A DNA stretch of 20,420 bases from Verrucomicrobiales bacterium (lineage in GTDB: Bacteria > Verrucomicrobiota > Verrucomicrobiia > Limisphaerales > SXQI01), in NCBI GenBank assembly GCA_005793025.1, contig SXQI01000114.1:1-20420 (forward strand), written 5' to 3'. Both the position numbers and the translations under genes were made by a program. The notes under the pieces are model-generated. The model had not been told where the DNA came from and did no database searches. It saw nothing but the letters and a program-made list of their open reading frames with translations. Shown here piece after piece: positions 8,370 to 15,790 of the stretch; position 1 is the first letter of the stretch; every line of letters begins with the position of its first letter.

Positions 8370-9227
8370 CTAATCTCGAAACGGGTTTTTCCTGCCCGAC
8401 TTGAGTTTTTTTGTTGGGTCTGGTCTAGACCCAAACGGGTTCGGTATTCGAGAAACCTCGCGCGCCCTAGGAGGCAACACCACGGTTCCACCGATCAGAT
8501 AAAGCAGACCCACAATGAGATGCGTCGGCATCAGAATCATCAATCCAGTAAGGCTAAGTTGGAGAGTCGTGTAGAGGATGATCGCTAAGCCCATCAACAT
8601 CGCTCCGGGGAATAGTGCCGCGTAACTTAATTGCCAACTACCCAGCCACGCGATGTTTCGACGGAGCATAACACCAGAACCACGAACGAAAAACGATGCG
8701 CCAATGGAGAGTCCGAGCCAACTTAACTGAAGGAATAAGAACGTCCCAATGAACACTCCCCCTTGGATGAACGGCTGCCACGCACCCCACCAAGGTTCCA
8801 CCTCCGCACGCGCCAAACTAAGGGCCCAACGGTCGTCATAGGAATAACTCCATTCTCCGAGAACTGTCCTCAAAAGGAACCGATCTCGCCGGAAGTCCAA
8901 TTGAAAATCTGCGCTCTGACCCATGAGCCTAGAATCGCTTGGATTTACCGCTAGTGACAAAAATGGGCCTTCACACAACAACGGTCCAGCCGCCTCAGGC
9001 CAAGTAAGGATTCCGGCTTTGAGCTGGGCTTGGGTAGGCAAACCTTCGACCGCCTGTCGAATGGGTGGAATGATCGCACGATTGACCCAATGCAATGCCA
9101 ACCCACTCAGCAACAGTGCCAGCGAGAGGCTAATTGCTGCCAAGCCCCAAAACGGTGCATGCGCGAAGGACGCCACACCTCGAAAGGTGAATGGATTAAC
9201 ACTAAAGTTCTTTCGACTATCCATCAT
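8370..9227 (-). CDS. Hypothetical inner-membrane protein
   Basis: 285 residues, family not recognised. One membrane helix (about 26-48) leads into an extracytoplasmic region (about 52-148) rich in Trp and charged residues. Three or four helices follow (about 151-180, 200-220, 226-251), with a basic, proline-containing cytoplasmic tail (KKLKSGRKNPFRD). The layout recalls DUF1189-type membrane proteins, but I see no signature that proves it. Two consecutive ATG codons (9227 and 9224) can start it; neither has a good Shine-Dalgarno site. It lies 43 bp downstream of the DUF6941-like gene on the same strand and ends 21 bp from the convergent DUF3999-like gene, with no visible terminator between them. 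Confidence 0.75.
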   Translation of the reverse strand: MMDSRKNFSVNPFTFRGVASFAHAPFWGLAAISLSLALLLSGLALHWVNRAIIPPIRQAVEGLPTQAQLKAGILTWPEAAGPLLCEGPFLSLAVNPSDSRLMGQSADFQLDFRRDRFLLRTVLGEWSYSYDDRWALSLARAEVEPWWGAWQPFIQGGVFIGTFLFLQLSWLGLSIGASFFVRGSGVMLRRNIAWLGSWQLSYAALFPGAMLMGLAIILYTTLQLSLTGLMILMPTHLIVGLLYLIGGTVVLPPRAREVSRIPNPFGSRPDPTKKLKSGRKNPFRD

Positions 9228-9270
9228 CGCTCAAGAACCCATCACGCAAAACCAGACCCTTAGGACTCGA

Positions 9271-9711
9271 TCAGGTCTGAGTTTCGCCACTCCCTGCCGG
9301 GGCTGCCCCTGCGGGTGGGTTCACCAAACTTACAGGGACCGGGTATCGAATCTTGAGAATGTCCTCAATATAGATCTCGAAGTAGTAAACACCGGCGGTT
9401 TCAAATTTCGGCTGATTGAACACTGTTCCACTCGTGAAGTGATGGTTCGGTGTCGGCAATCCGATCTTCGTTTTATTCTCGCGCAGAACGGTTTTTCCGT
9501 CGGGTGCGATCATTTTTACCGTCTCGGTAAAATTGCCGATTCCCGCAGTCCACCGGTTGAGCACACAGAGTTTCAACGCCATCGCAGGAACTTGCGGCAC
9601 GTTAATATACCCGATCACACCAATCAAAATAAGATTACCGCTGGCTTCTTGTCGGATGTCCTCACAGAGGAGTGATGCCTGTAAATCGGGGTGAATTCGA
9701 GTCGGTTGCAT
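9271..9711 (-). CDS. DUF6941-like small protein
   Basis: 146 residues, no signal peptide and no membrane helix, so probably cytoplasmic. The N-terminal stretch SLLCEDIRQEASGNLILIGV followed by a beta-rich body ending YYFEIYIEDILKIRYPVPV resembles the DUF6941 family as I remember it (xxCDDVRxExxGKxSLIGxY), an uncharacterised single-domain family. The last 20 residues are low-complexity Pro/Ala/Gly. The ATG follows folD by 24 bp on the same strand with no clear Shine-Dalgarno site, so it is probably translated from the same message. Function unknown. The family assignment is moderate; that this is a real gene is well supported by its position in the run. Confidence 0.7.
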   Translation of the reverse strand: MQPTRIHPDLQASLLCEDIRQEASGNLILIGVIGYINVPQVPAMALKLCVLNRWTAGIGNFTETVKMIAPDGKTVLRENKTKIGLPTPNHHFTSGTVFNQPKFETAGVYYFEIYIEDILKIRYPVPVSLVNPPAGAAPAGSGETQT

Positions 9712-9735
9712 TTCGGTTTTAAGAATTAATGTTTT

Positions 9736-10623
9736 TTATTTGGAAAAATTCTCTGCCGCGGTGACCGTATTACGCATCAACATCGCGATGGTCATCGGTC
9801 CAACCCCACCAGGATTTGGGGTTATTTTGAGGGCTTTCGGCTGAATATTAACGAAATCCACATCCCCCACTAATCGCGTTCCAGTTTTGGTGGAGGAGTC
9901 TTTAATTCGATTCACTCCCACATCGATCACAACCGATCCCTCGCGAACCATTTCTGCTTTGACGAATAACGGGACACCCATCGCCGCAATAATAATATCG
10001 GCGCGGCGACAATGCTCCGCCACATGGCGGCTACGAGAATGACAAAGCGTCACTGTGGCATCGGCGTGGGGGGATTTCTGCATGAGAATTGCTGCCATCG
10101 GCTTGCCAACGATATTGCCACGGCCCAACACCACCACATCCGCCCCAGCCACGGGGACACCGCTTCGAATTAACAGCTCGTGCACGCCAGCCGGCGTACA
10201 CGGTAGGAATCCTGAAGGATCCCCTAGTAAAACTTTCCCGATATTGATGGGATGGAATCCGTCCACATCCTTCTTGGGGCAGACCGCTGAATAGATTTGT
10301 GCCGAGTCGATGTGCCGTGGGATCGGTGCCTGAACCAAAATACCGTGAACTAAAGGGTCCGCGTTCAATCGAGCAATCAGCTCGAGTAATTCGGATTGGG
10401 AAACCTGCTCGGGCAGCACGTGAGTGACCGATCGCACGCCCAATCGCTCCGCCGTCTTCTCCTTCATCCCAACATAAACTTGGGACGCAGGATCCTCTCC
10501 CACTCGGACGAATGCCAACCCCACTTGGAGGCCTCGTTGACTTAAAGAAGCAATCCTCTGGCTCGTCTCCCCGTGTAACTGTTCCGCAATCACACGCCCA
10601 TCGATGAGATTGCTCAAGAACAT
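9736..10623 (-). CDS. folD: Methylenetetrahydrofolate dehydrogenase / methenyltetrahydrofolate cyclohydrolase
   Basis: Bifunctional enzyme that interconverts 5,10-methylene-THF, 5,10-methenyl-THF and 10-formyl-THF in the cytosol, supplying one-carbon units for purines and formyl-Met. From ATG 10623 it is 295 residues, the family's normal length. The catalytic pair Tyr50 and Lys54 (VYVGMKEK), Gln98 (GILVQAPIP) and Asp121 (KDVDGFHP) fall at the same numbers as in E. coli FolD. The Rossmann part has VVLGRGNIVGKPMA (164-177), VGVNRIKD and GDVDF, and the protein ends with TPNPGGVGPMTIAML. A TTG three bases upstream is also open, but TGATG (10625-10621) joins the stop of the SH3-protein gene to this ATG, a standard coupling arrangement, so I place the start there. 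Confidence 0.97.
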   Translation of the reverse strand: MFLSNLIDGRVIAEQLHGETSQRIASLSQRGLQVGLAFVRVGEDPASQVYVGMKEKTAERLGVRSVTHVLPEQVSQSELLELIARLNADPLVHGILVQAPIPRHIDSAQIYSAVCPKKDVDGFHPINIGKVLLGDPSGFLPCTPAGVHELLIRSGVPVAGADVVVLGRGNIVGKPMAAILMQKSPHADATVTLCHSRSRHVAEHCRRADIIIAAMGVPLFVKAEMVREGSVVIDVGVNRIKDSSTKTGTRLVGDVDFVNIQPKALKITPNPGGVGPMTIAMLMRNTVTAAENFSK

Positions 10624-11624
10624 CAAGGAGCCGTTTCGATCGTTTCAATTTCCATGACCGGTCGCGAAGGATAGCGTCGATCAATAGATTCTTCACCCGT
10701 CACCACCACTTTCTTTCCCCGATATTCTTTTAACTTCAGTCCGATCCTTTCCGCCTGAAGGTAATTGATCCCAATGTTTCCTTCGGAGGAGACCAACTCG
10801 AAATAAGTTGGAGCTTGGATGTTAAAGCGGGTCGATCGCACCGTGCCCTCACGCCGAACAATCCTTCGGGGAGCCGGACCAGACTCTGCCACAGCTGAAA
10901 CCACTTGCTCGACAGGCTTGATTGCGACAACCGGGACTGGCTCGGCGGCCACTGGAACCGGCGTTGGTGCAGGCACGGGAGCGACTTCAGGTTTGACGGG
11001 TTCCGGTTTTTTCTCCACCACAGCAACGGGTGGAACTCCCTCCGCTAACGATTCCGTCGTCAAAGGCACGACTACAACAGGAGCTAGAGGAACCACGACC
11101 GCGATCGGCACCGGCACTTCCGCAGGTTTCTCAGTCGGAGCTGTTCCGGCGACGCCGTCCTTGGTCAACAAATTGGCATCCAAAAAAGCGAACGCGTTCT
11201 GTGGGGTATCAATCTCAACCCAATCTTCCAACGATCGGATTTCCTTAATTGTCTCCCCTTTTTCGAGGCGACCCACCACGCTGTAATTCTCTCCCGGGCC
11301 TGCCCTTAAATTCAATTTGCGTGAGGAAATCGTTCGATCCTTCAGCAACGGCCCATAAACCCACACCGGCGTATTCTTCGGCATTTGGATCTTCGCCCAT
11401 TTCGAAGGCTCCCCGGCTTTGGGTTTAGCGATCGTAATTTCCTCGAGAACAGAAACCTCCTCATCCTTCTGCAATTGCGTCACCACCTCGCTCGTCATCG
11501 CCGCCTGCCCTCGGACATTGACTCGAGGTTGGTTCACCCGGGCTTTTTCAGCGGCGTGAAGGCAAGGGGTCAAAAGCCCCACCAAAAGCAACCAAGAGCA
11601 CCAATTTTGAGGAAAAAATTTCAT
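10623..11624 (-). CDS. Secreted protein with two SH3-like domains, proline-rich linker and C-terminal beta domain
   Basis: 333 residues. Residues 1-24 are a signal peptide (LLLVGLLTPCLHAA). SH3b-like domain 1 spans about 28-95 (VNVRGQAAMTSEVVTQLQKD ... VWVYGPLL) and domain 2 about 96-154 (KLNLRAGPGENYSVVGRLEK ... FAFLDANLL). Such bacterial SH3 domains usually bind peptidoglycan or other wall material. A Pro/Val/Ala-rich linker (157-252) probably acts as a spacer. The last 80 residues (EGTVRSTRFNIQAPTYFELV ... KKVVVTGEE) form a separate small beta domain that looks OB-fold-like. It is most likely a periplasmic wall-associated protein; no catalytic motif is seen. It sits 37 bp after the pseudouridine synthase gene and is translationally coupled to folD, an unrelated housekeeping gene. 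Confidence 0.85.
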   Translation of the reverse strand: MKFFPQNWCSWLLLVGLLTPCLHAAEKARVNQPRVNVRGQAAMTSEVVTQLQKDEEVSVLEEITIAKPKAGEPSKWAKIQMPKNTPVWVYGPLLKDRTISSRKLNLRAGPGENYSVVGRLEKGETIKEIRSLEDWVEIDTPQNAFAFLDANLLTKDGVAGTAPTEKPAEVPVPIAVVVPLAPVVVVPLTTESLAEGVPPVAVVEKKPEPVKPEVAPVPAPTPVPVAAEPVPVVAIKPVEQVVSAVAESGPAPRRIVRREGTVRSTRFNIQAPTYFELVSSEGNIGINYLQAERIGLKLKEYRGKKVVVTGEESIDRRYPSRPVMEIETIETAP

Positions 11625-11661
11625 GTGTCCAACGGTCGAATCAAGGCACGCACCGCCCCCA

Positions 11662-12378
11662 TCAACGACTCGGCATCATTAAAGATTTGATTTCCGATTC
11701 TGTCAACGCCCTCCAACGGCCCCGTGGCATTTCACCCAACTTGATCCCCCCAATCTGCGTCCGCACCAAGCGGTCGATAGGGATATTATGCGTTTCGAAC
11801 ATGCGCCGCACTTCTCGGTTTTTGCCTTCGCGTAACGTGATCTCGACAACCGACCCTGAATTGGAACATTTCAACAACCTCGCTCGTTCAGCCACGAGCT
11901 TATCCCCCTCATGAAACACGCCATCAGTAAAACGTTTCAGAATCGCGGGATCCAATTTCACAGGCACCATGACCAGATACTTCTTAATTACCCCGTATCG
12001 CGGATGCGTCAGCCTTAACGAAAAATCACCATCATTAGTAAAGAAAATCAGCCCCTCGCTATTAAAATCCAGACGACCCACAGAATGCAGCCCTGACCAT
12101 TCTTGCGGGAGCAACTCCACCACCAACGGCCGTCCCTCAGGATCCGCATTGGAACAAATCAACCCTTTAGGTTTATGAATCGCAATATAGAGCTTCTTTT
12201 TGGACTTCAGCTCTACCCCGTCCACCTTCACCCGATCATGTTGGGGATCAATTTTGGTTCCCAGAACCGTCACCACCTTGCCGTTCACCGTGACTCGACC
12301 GTCGAGAATCACCTGTTCACTTGCACGGCGGGACGCGATTCCGGCGTCGGCCAAATGTTTTTGGAGACGCACAGACAT
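11662..12378 (-). CDS. rRNA pseudouridine synthase, RsuA/RluB family
   Basis: 238 residues from ATG 12378. An S4 RNA-binding domain (about 2-50, RLQKHLADAGIASRRASEQV) is followed by the catalytic domain with VGRLDFNSEGL (100-110; catalytic Asp104) and GKNREVRRMF (185-194), the diagnostic motifs of the family. It converts a specific uridine in 23S rRNA (RluB/RluE-like) or 16S rRNA (RsuA-like) to pseudouridine; sequence reading alone does not fix which. The frame is open to a GTG at 12423, but ATG 12378 has a clear AAGGTG 5-6 nt upstream and gives the standard family N-terminus, and the GTG lies inside a terminator stem. The small basic protein gene lies 66 bp upstream on the same strand, with that terminator between them. 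Confidence 0.95.
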   Translation of the reverse strand: MSVRLQKHLADAGIASRRASEQVILDGRVTVNGKVVTVLGTKIDPQHDRVKVDGVELKSKKKLYIAIHKPKGLICSNADPEGRPLVVELLPQEWSGLHSVGRLDFNSEGLIFFTNDGDFSLRLTHPRYGVIKKYLVMVPVKLDPAILKRFTDGVFHEGDKLVAERARLLKCSNSGSVVEITLREGKNREVRRMFETHNIPIDRLVRTQIGGIKLGEMPRGRWRALTESEIKSLMMPSR

Positions 12379-12388
12379 TTCGCACCTT

Positions 12389-12426
12389 AAAAAAGCAACG
12401 GGTGGCGGATCTTCATCCACCACCCG
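12389..12426 (-). terminator. Intrinsic terminator/attenuator between small basic protein and pseudouridine synthase genes
   Basis: On the minus strand, CGGGTGGTGG (12426-12417), loop ATGAAGAT, then CCGCCACCCG (12408-12399) forms a 10-bp stem with a single G-U wobble. TTGC and six T (12394-12389) follow. That is a strong rho-independent terminator for the small basic protein transcript. It ends only about 10 nt before the ATG of the pseudouridine synthase, so the downstream gene depends on read-through or on a promoter inside the upstream gene. Confidence 0.85.
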
Positions 12427-12444
12427 ACGCGTTGGACAATTGGA

Positions 12445-12600
12445 TTAAGCTTCGGGCTTGGTTTTACGCAGGCCGGTGACACGGTCACCTTCCTTCCATT
12501 GGGTGCGTTTCTTCAACAGTTCCACCCGTTCAAATCGTTTCAATACATTGCGTTTCGCACCAAGTGCACTCGAACCACGCAAGCTAGGATGTTGAGCCAT
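12445..12600 (-). CDS. Small basic protein (Verrucomicrobia/Chlamydiae type)
   Basis: 51 residues starting MAQHPSLRGSSALGAKRNVL and continuing with KRFERVELLKKRTQWKEGDR and a short basic tail. Lys and Arg make up nearly a third of it. The pattern M[SA]QHPSL...KRNVLKRFER...W.EG....GL.K matches a short, highly conserved family I recall as TIGR04137, found in Verrucomicrobia, Chlamydiae and relatives; its function is not established, though its charge suggests nucleic-acid or ribosome binding. The frame runs on to a TTG at 12672, but the family always begins at M.QHPSL, so I start at ATG 12600. It has its own terminator just downstream and precedes an rRNA-modifying enzyme gene, consistent with a ribosome-related role. 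It is too short for most gene callers. Confidence 0.85.
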   Translation of the reverse strand: MAQHPSLRGSSALGAKRNVLKRFERVELLKKRTQWKEGDRVTGLRKTKPEA

Positions 12601-12712
12601 AACTTCAGTAAAATCGCCCCACAGACCACCTGCGGGAACGAGATCATTAGCAGAACCCCATTCCCGATGCAAACGATTATTTTTAACCGGTGGAACCCAA
12701 AACTACGTTGAT

Positions 12713-13552
12713 TCAAGGTGCACTGGTTCCGTTGGAGATCGCTTTCTTACGGGTTTCGATGATCGCAAATGGGTCGGGTGGTGGATCAATTCCTGTCACG
12801 TATTTTTCGATATCCCGTAGGGCGATCACTTTAAAACCACCTTCATTCAAGAACTTCATGTATTCTCCGAATCGTTCGACAGGGGTGTTGACCCACGGGT
12901 GATCCAAGTCGGGAACCCCATGAAATTGGAGCACCGCGATCTTGCCGTTTTTGGCGAGAGCGACTGCTTTTTTAAGGTTGTCCAATGTCCAATCAGGCCG
13001 TGCGTCGCCCGCAGTAGGGATCAGAAGGAGGTGATCAAGCCCAAGCTCGTATGCAAGGCCTCCTCCCTTTTCATAAGGAAATTCAGGAGCCCCACCTCTT
13101 CGAGCAAATCGAATCCCCATCTCGGCCAACACCGGCAGGGCCTCTTTTGCGATACTATTACCCGGGTAAGCGAACGATGTGGGTTTAGGGATTTGATGGG
13201 TCGCGCAGCGATCGTTAATCGCTTGGAGCTGTTCTTTTAGTTGTGCAAAATTCTTTGAGTTAACTCCAAAGTGATCCCTCGTGTGATTGCCGATCTCGAA
13301 TCCATCGCGATGCAATTGGGCGATCTGTTCCCAAGTCATGTAGTTCTTTTTGTCGGTGGAGAATGAGAATCCTTCAGTAATAAAGAATGTGGCGCCGAAA
13401 CGATACTTTTGAAGCAACGGCCGCACGACCGTGAATTGTGACGCCACCGAATCATCGAAAGTTAAAACAACCAGTTTATCAGGGATCGGTTCTGCCCCAC
13501 GGGTTTCCAACGTGAGCACCACGAGTAGTAAGAGCATCCAATTTCGTCTCAT
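12713..13552 (-). CDS. Secreted polysaccharide deacetylase (NodB/CE4 family)
   Basis: 279 residues with a signal peptide (about 1-20, MLLLLVVLTLETRGA). The NodB fold motifs are complete: TFDD (31-34; catalytic base Asp33 and metal-site Asp34), NHTRDH (89-94; metal ligands His90 and His94), FAYPG (127-131), and the late LQFHG with His211. Family members remove acetyl groups from N-acetylglucosamine-containing or other acetylated polysaccharides in a metal-dependent reaction; here the enzyme would act outside the cytoplasm, on peptidoglycan, exopolysaccharide or chitin-like substrate. The C-terminal 25 residues are a loose tail. It is divergent from the membrane acyltransferase gene, which is a suggestive pairing, since one removes and the other may add acetyl groups on sugars, but that link is only inference. 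The small basic protein gene follows after 112 bp. Confidence 0.92.
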   Translation of the reverse strand: MRRNWMLLLLVVLTLETRGAEPIPDKLVVLTFDDSVASQFTVVRPLLQKYRFGATFFITEGFSFSTDKKNYMTWEQIAQLHRDGFEIGNHTRDHFGVNSKNFAQLKEQLQAINDRCATHQIPKPTSFAYPGNSIAKEALPVLAEMGIRFARRGGAPEFPYEKGGGLAYELGLDHLLLIPTAGDARPDWTLDNLKKAVALAKNGKIAVLQFHGVPDLDHPWVNTPVERFGEYMKFLNEGGFKVIALRDIEKYVTGIDPPPDPFAIIETRKKAISNGTSAP

Positions 13553-13669
13553 GAGATTCTTTTGTTGTGGTTTCGCCAGAGTCTCAAGGTTTTGAGATCT
13601 GTTTGCAGTATTTAATCTCGAAGAAATTGGGGTTGGTTAACCGACACAATAACAATACCATGCTCCTCC
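13553..13669. promoter_or_regulatory. Divergent spacer between polysaccharide deacetylase and acyltransferase genes
   Basis: A 117-bp A/T-richer spacer that must contain outward promoters for both genes. A perfect 6-bp inverted repeat (TCTCAA at 13582-13587, TTGAGA at 13592-13597, 4-nt loop) lies in it and could be an operator. GGTTGGTTAACC-type sequence sits near 13632-13642. I could not assign -35/-10 boxes with confidence. Confidence 0.4.
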
Positions 13670-14902
13670 ATGACCACCTCGCCTGCTGTTCCAACTCCCA
13701 AGGTTCATGGTAAATCGGACCGCTTGATGTCCCTCGATGCGCTTCGCGGTTTTGATATGGTCTGGATTATCGGAGCAGCGGCGATTGTCAGGGCTCTCAG
13801 CGCGATGGGGGATATCCCCTGCTTAAAGTTTATCGCGCAACAACTCACGCATAAGACGTGGGAAGGGTTCGCGTTCTACGATCTGATTTTCCCGATGTTC
13901 GTGTTTATTGTCGGGGTTTCGATGGTCTTTTCTCTCTCGAAAATCTTGAAGACCGAAGGACGATCAGCCGCGATCAGACGCGTCATTTCCCGAGGGGTGT
14001 TGCTGGTTTTGGCAGGTCTTTTCTATTACGGAGGTTTTGCCAACGAGTGGCCCGGTAACCGCATGCTCGGGGTGTTACAACGGATCGGCTTGGCGTATTT
14101 ATTCGCTGGGTTGATCTTTTGTTTGGTTCCCACTCGTTGGTTGGCTGGGGTGGCTGCAGGATTGTTGATTGGTTACTGGGGGTTGATGTCGCGGATGCCA
14201 ATTCGAGATATCACGCTCACCGTTCCCGCAGTGGAGCAAATGATGGCGACAACGGGCACCACCAACGCAAAGACGCTTTATCTCCAAACGACGAATTATG
14301 TCTCCGGCATTTACGAACCCGGCCGCAACCTAGCGCATCACGTAGATTTCTTGTTCCTTCCGGGACGATTGAACGATACTTACTGGGATCCAGAGGGGTT
14401 GCTGAGCACCATCCCTGCTGTGGCATCCTGTTTGTTAGGGGTTTGTGCAGGATTGTTACTTCAGAGCCGAAAACTCAACGAGATTCACAAAGTGCGCTGG
14501 CTAGCGGGTGCAGGAGTGGTTCTCGTGTTGGTTGGTTTTATTTGGGGCACGCAATTTCCCGTGGTGAAACGGATTTGGTCGTCCTCATTCGTCTGTGTAG
14601 CGGGAGGGTATAGCTGCCTTTTCTTGGCAACCTTCTATCTGATTGTCGATGTGTGGAAGTTCCAAACTTGGTGCCAGCCGTTTGTTTGGGTGGGATTAAA
14701 TCCCATCACAGTCTATCTCGCGGAAAACCTCCTTGGTTTCGGGAAACTCGCCAGCCGTTTCGCGGGAGGTGATCTCAAGATTTTCCTCAACACCCATGTA
14801 TTAACAGGGTTTGGAGACTTAGTCGTGGCGATGCTTGGATTGGGGTTGGCGGTATTGTTTTGTCGATTCCTACACCGCCGCCAAATTTTTATTCGGCTTT
14901 AG
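13670..14902 (+). CDS. DUF5009 / heparan-alpha-glucosaminide N-acetyltransferase-like membrane protein
   Basis: 410 residues with about ten membrane segments. The opening RLMSLDALRGFDMVWIIG (18-35), the EGFAFYDLIFPMFVFIVGVS segment (65-84) and the loop with His223/His224 followed by YWDPEGLLSTIPA (238-250) are the signatures of the HGSNAT/DUF1624/DUF5009 group. The human enzyme in this group moves an acetyl group from acetyl-CoA across the membrane onto glucosamine through a loop histidine. By analogy this protein may acetylate an extracytoplasmic sugar, but bacterial substrates are unknown. ATG 13670 has no clear Shine-Dalgarno; Met20 just before SLDALRG is a less likely alternative. Its stop overlaps the stop of the convergent prenyltransferase-fold gene by 4 bp. 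The divergent neighbour is a polysaccharide deacetylase. Confidence 0.88.
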   Translation: MTTSPAVPTPKVHGKSDRLMSLDALRGFDMVWIIGAAAIVRALSAMGDIPCLKFIAQQLTHKTWEGFAFYDLIFPMFVFIVGVSMVFSLSKILKTEGRSAAIRRVISRGVLLVLAGLFYYGGFANEWPGNRMLGVLQRIGLAYLFAGLIFCLVPTRWLAGVAAGLLIGYWGLMSRMPIRDITLTVPAVEQMMATTGTTNAKTLYLQTTNYVSGIYEPGRNLAHHVDFLFLPGRLNDTYWDPEGLLSTIPAVASCLLGVCAGLLLQSRKLNEIHKVRWLAGAGVVLVLVGFIWGTQFPVVKRIWSSSFVCVAGGYSCLFLATFYLIVDVWKFQTWCQPFVWVGLNPITVYLAENLLGFGKLASRFAGGDLKIFLNTHVLTGFGDLVVAMLGLGLAVLFCRFLHRRQIFIRL

Positions 14903-15777
14903 ACAGACAGATGGCCCGACGCCAACAACCCGTAAAAAGTGTATTCTGAATCCAAAGTGTCTTCCTGCCAATGGCCGTGAAAAGAACCGGCATTCGTCCA
15001 TAGGGAATCCACAAAATCAAGGCAAGGCTCCCTCAGAGCCTCGAAGTCGGTTTGTAACCCGGCGAGGGCGTGCAACGCAGTGGCGGTCGAGAGTAGGTCA
15101 GGCAATGGGACTCCTGCAGCGGCGCAGAAACCGCCTTGCACATGGGCTCGACGCAACAACCACTCCCCGACTGCGGGATTGATGGGTTGATTCAATTGTC
15201 GCAACACGGTCACCGCAGCCGCCGTCGCGTTGGTTGAACCCAAGGGAACCGACCGTTCGTTCGCCCATGCCCCATCCCGCGTTTCCAAAAACTTGAGGCT
15301 CTGGACCAACCTCAGAGGTTCCGGGACCATCCTTCCCAAATCTTGATACGCGCCGACGGCTAAAAACGCTCCATACGTGCTGCCAAAGGGTTGATTTGGC
15401 AGCGCATGATAACCACCGTCAGAAGTACGGAAACTTTCTACGCCCTCCAAAATAGCCAGCGTCTGTTCCGGTCGCTCGCCGAGTGCAGCCCAAGCTCGGG
15501 CAAGACAGCAACGATGCACGAAATCGAGACCGTTTCCATTGCTGAATGTGGCGAGATATCCACGCAATTCTGGACGATCCAAATCAAGTTGGAGTGCAAT
15601 CAACGAATCCAACGCGAAAACTGTGTAGTAAAGATCGCTTTTCCCGGAACGATCCGCAAATCCACCCGCTGGGTGCCGCTGGGAATTGAGGAATGTGCTC
15701 ACCAACTGCGAAGCCTCCACTCCCAACAACTTGGGTGCAAGCCGGGCTACCTGCATCATTTCAAGACGAAGACTCAA
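14899..15777 (-). CDS. Prenyltransferase/squalene-cyclase-fold protein, zinc ligands apparently absent
   Basis: 292 residues forming an alpha/alpha toroid like the beta subunit of protein prenyltransferases. Repeating GG[FY]/DGA[W] units are visible: AGGFADRSGKSDLYYTVFAL (37-56), DGGYHALP (120-127), DGAWANE (168-174), QGGFCAAAGVPLPDLLSTAT (214-233) and AGSFHGHW (263-270), followed by DSEYTFYGLLASG. By hand alignment to RabGGTase beta, the zinc-site segment PDVCYSWW corresponds to PDLLSTAT, leaving Asp227 but Leu229 in place of Cys; the late His before the TxY segment corresponds to Tyr279. It is therefore probably not a zinc-dependent prenyltransferase, and no squalene-cyclase DXDD acid motif is seen. 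No signal peptide. It lies 13 bp after a small membrane protein gene on the same strand. Actual function unknown. Confidence 0.8.
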   Translation of the reverse strand: MSLRLEMMQVARLAPKLLGVEASQLVSTFLNSQRHPAGGFADRSGKSDLYYTVFALDSLIALQLDLDRPELRGYLATFSNGNGLDFVHRCCLARAWAALGERPEQTLAILEGVESFRTSDGGYHALPNQPFGSTYGAFLAVGAYQDLGRMVPEPLRLVQSLKFLETRDGAWANERSVPLGSTNATAAAVTVLRQLNQPINPAVGEWLLRRAHVQGGFCAAAGVPLPDLLSTATALHALAGLQTDFEALREPCLDFVDSLWTNAGSFHGHWQEDTLDSEYTFYGLLASGHLSV

Positions 15778-15790
15778 AGTAAGTTAATCC

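Noticed and set aside
8923..9675. 250-codon plus-strand open frame
   Set aside because: It lies antisense across the membrane protein and DUF6941-like genes, has shadow-type composition, and shows no domain; both minus-strand genes are much more protein-like.
10031..10696. 221-codon minus-strand open frame overlapping folD
   Set aside because: It is the other reading frame of a clear folD gene with full catalytic motifs; its translation is Arg/Gly/Cys-rich and patternless.
12601..12672. N-terminal extension of the small basic protein from TTG 12672
   Set aside because: The conserved family begins at M.QHPSL; the extension has a rare start codon and no family resemblance.
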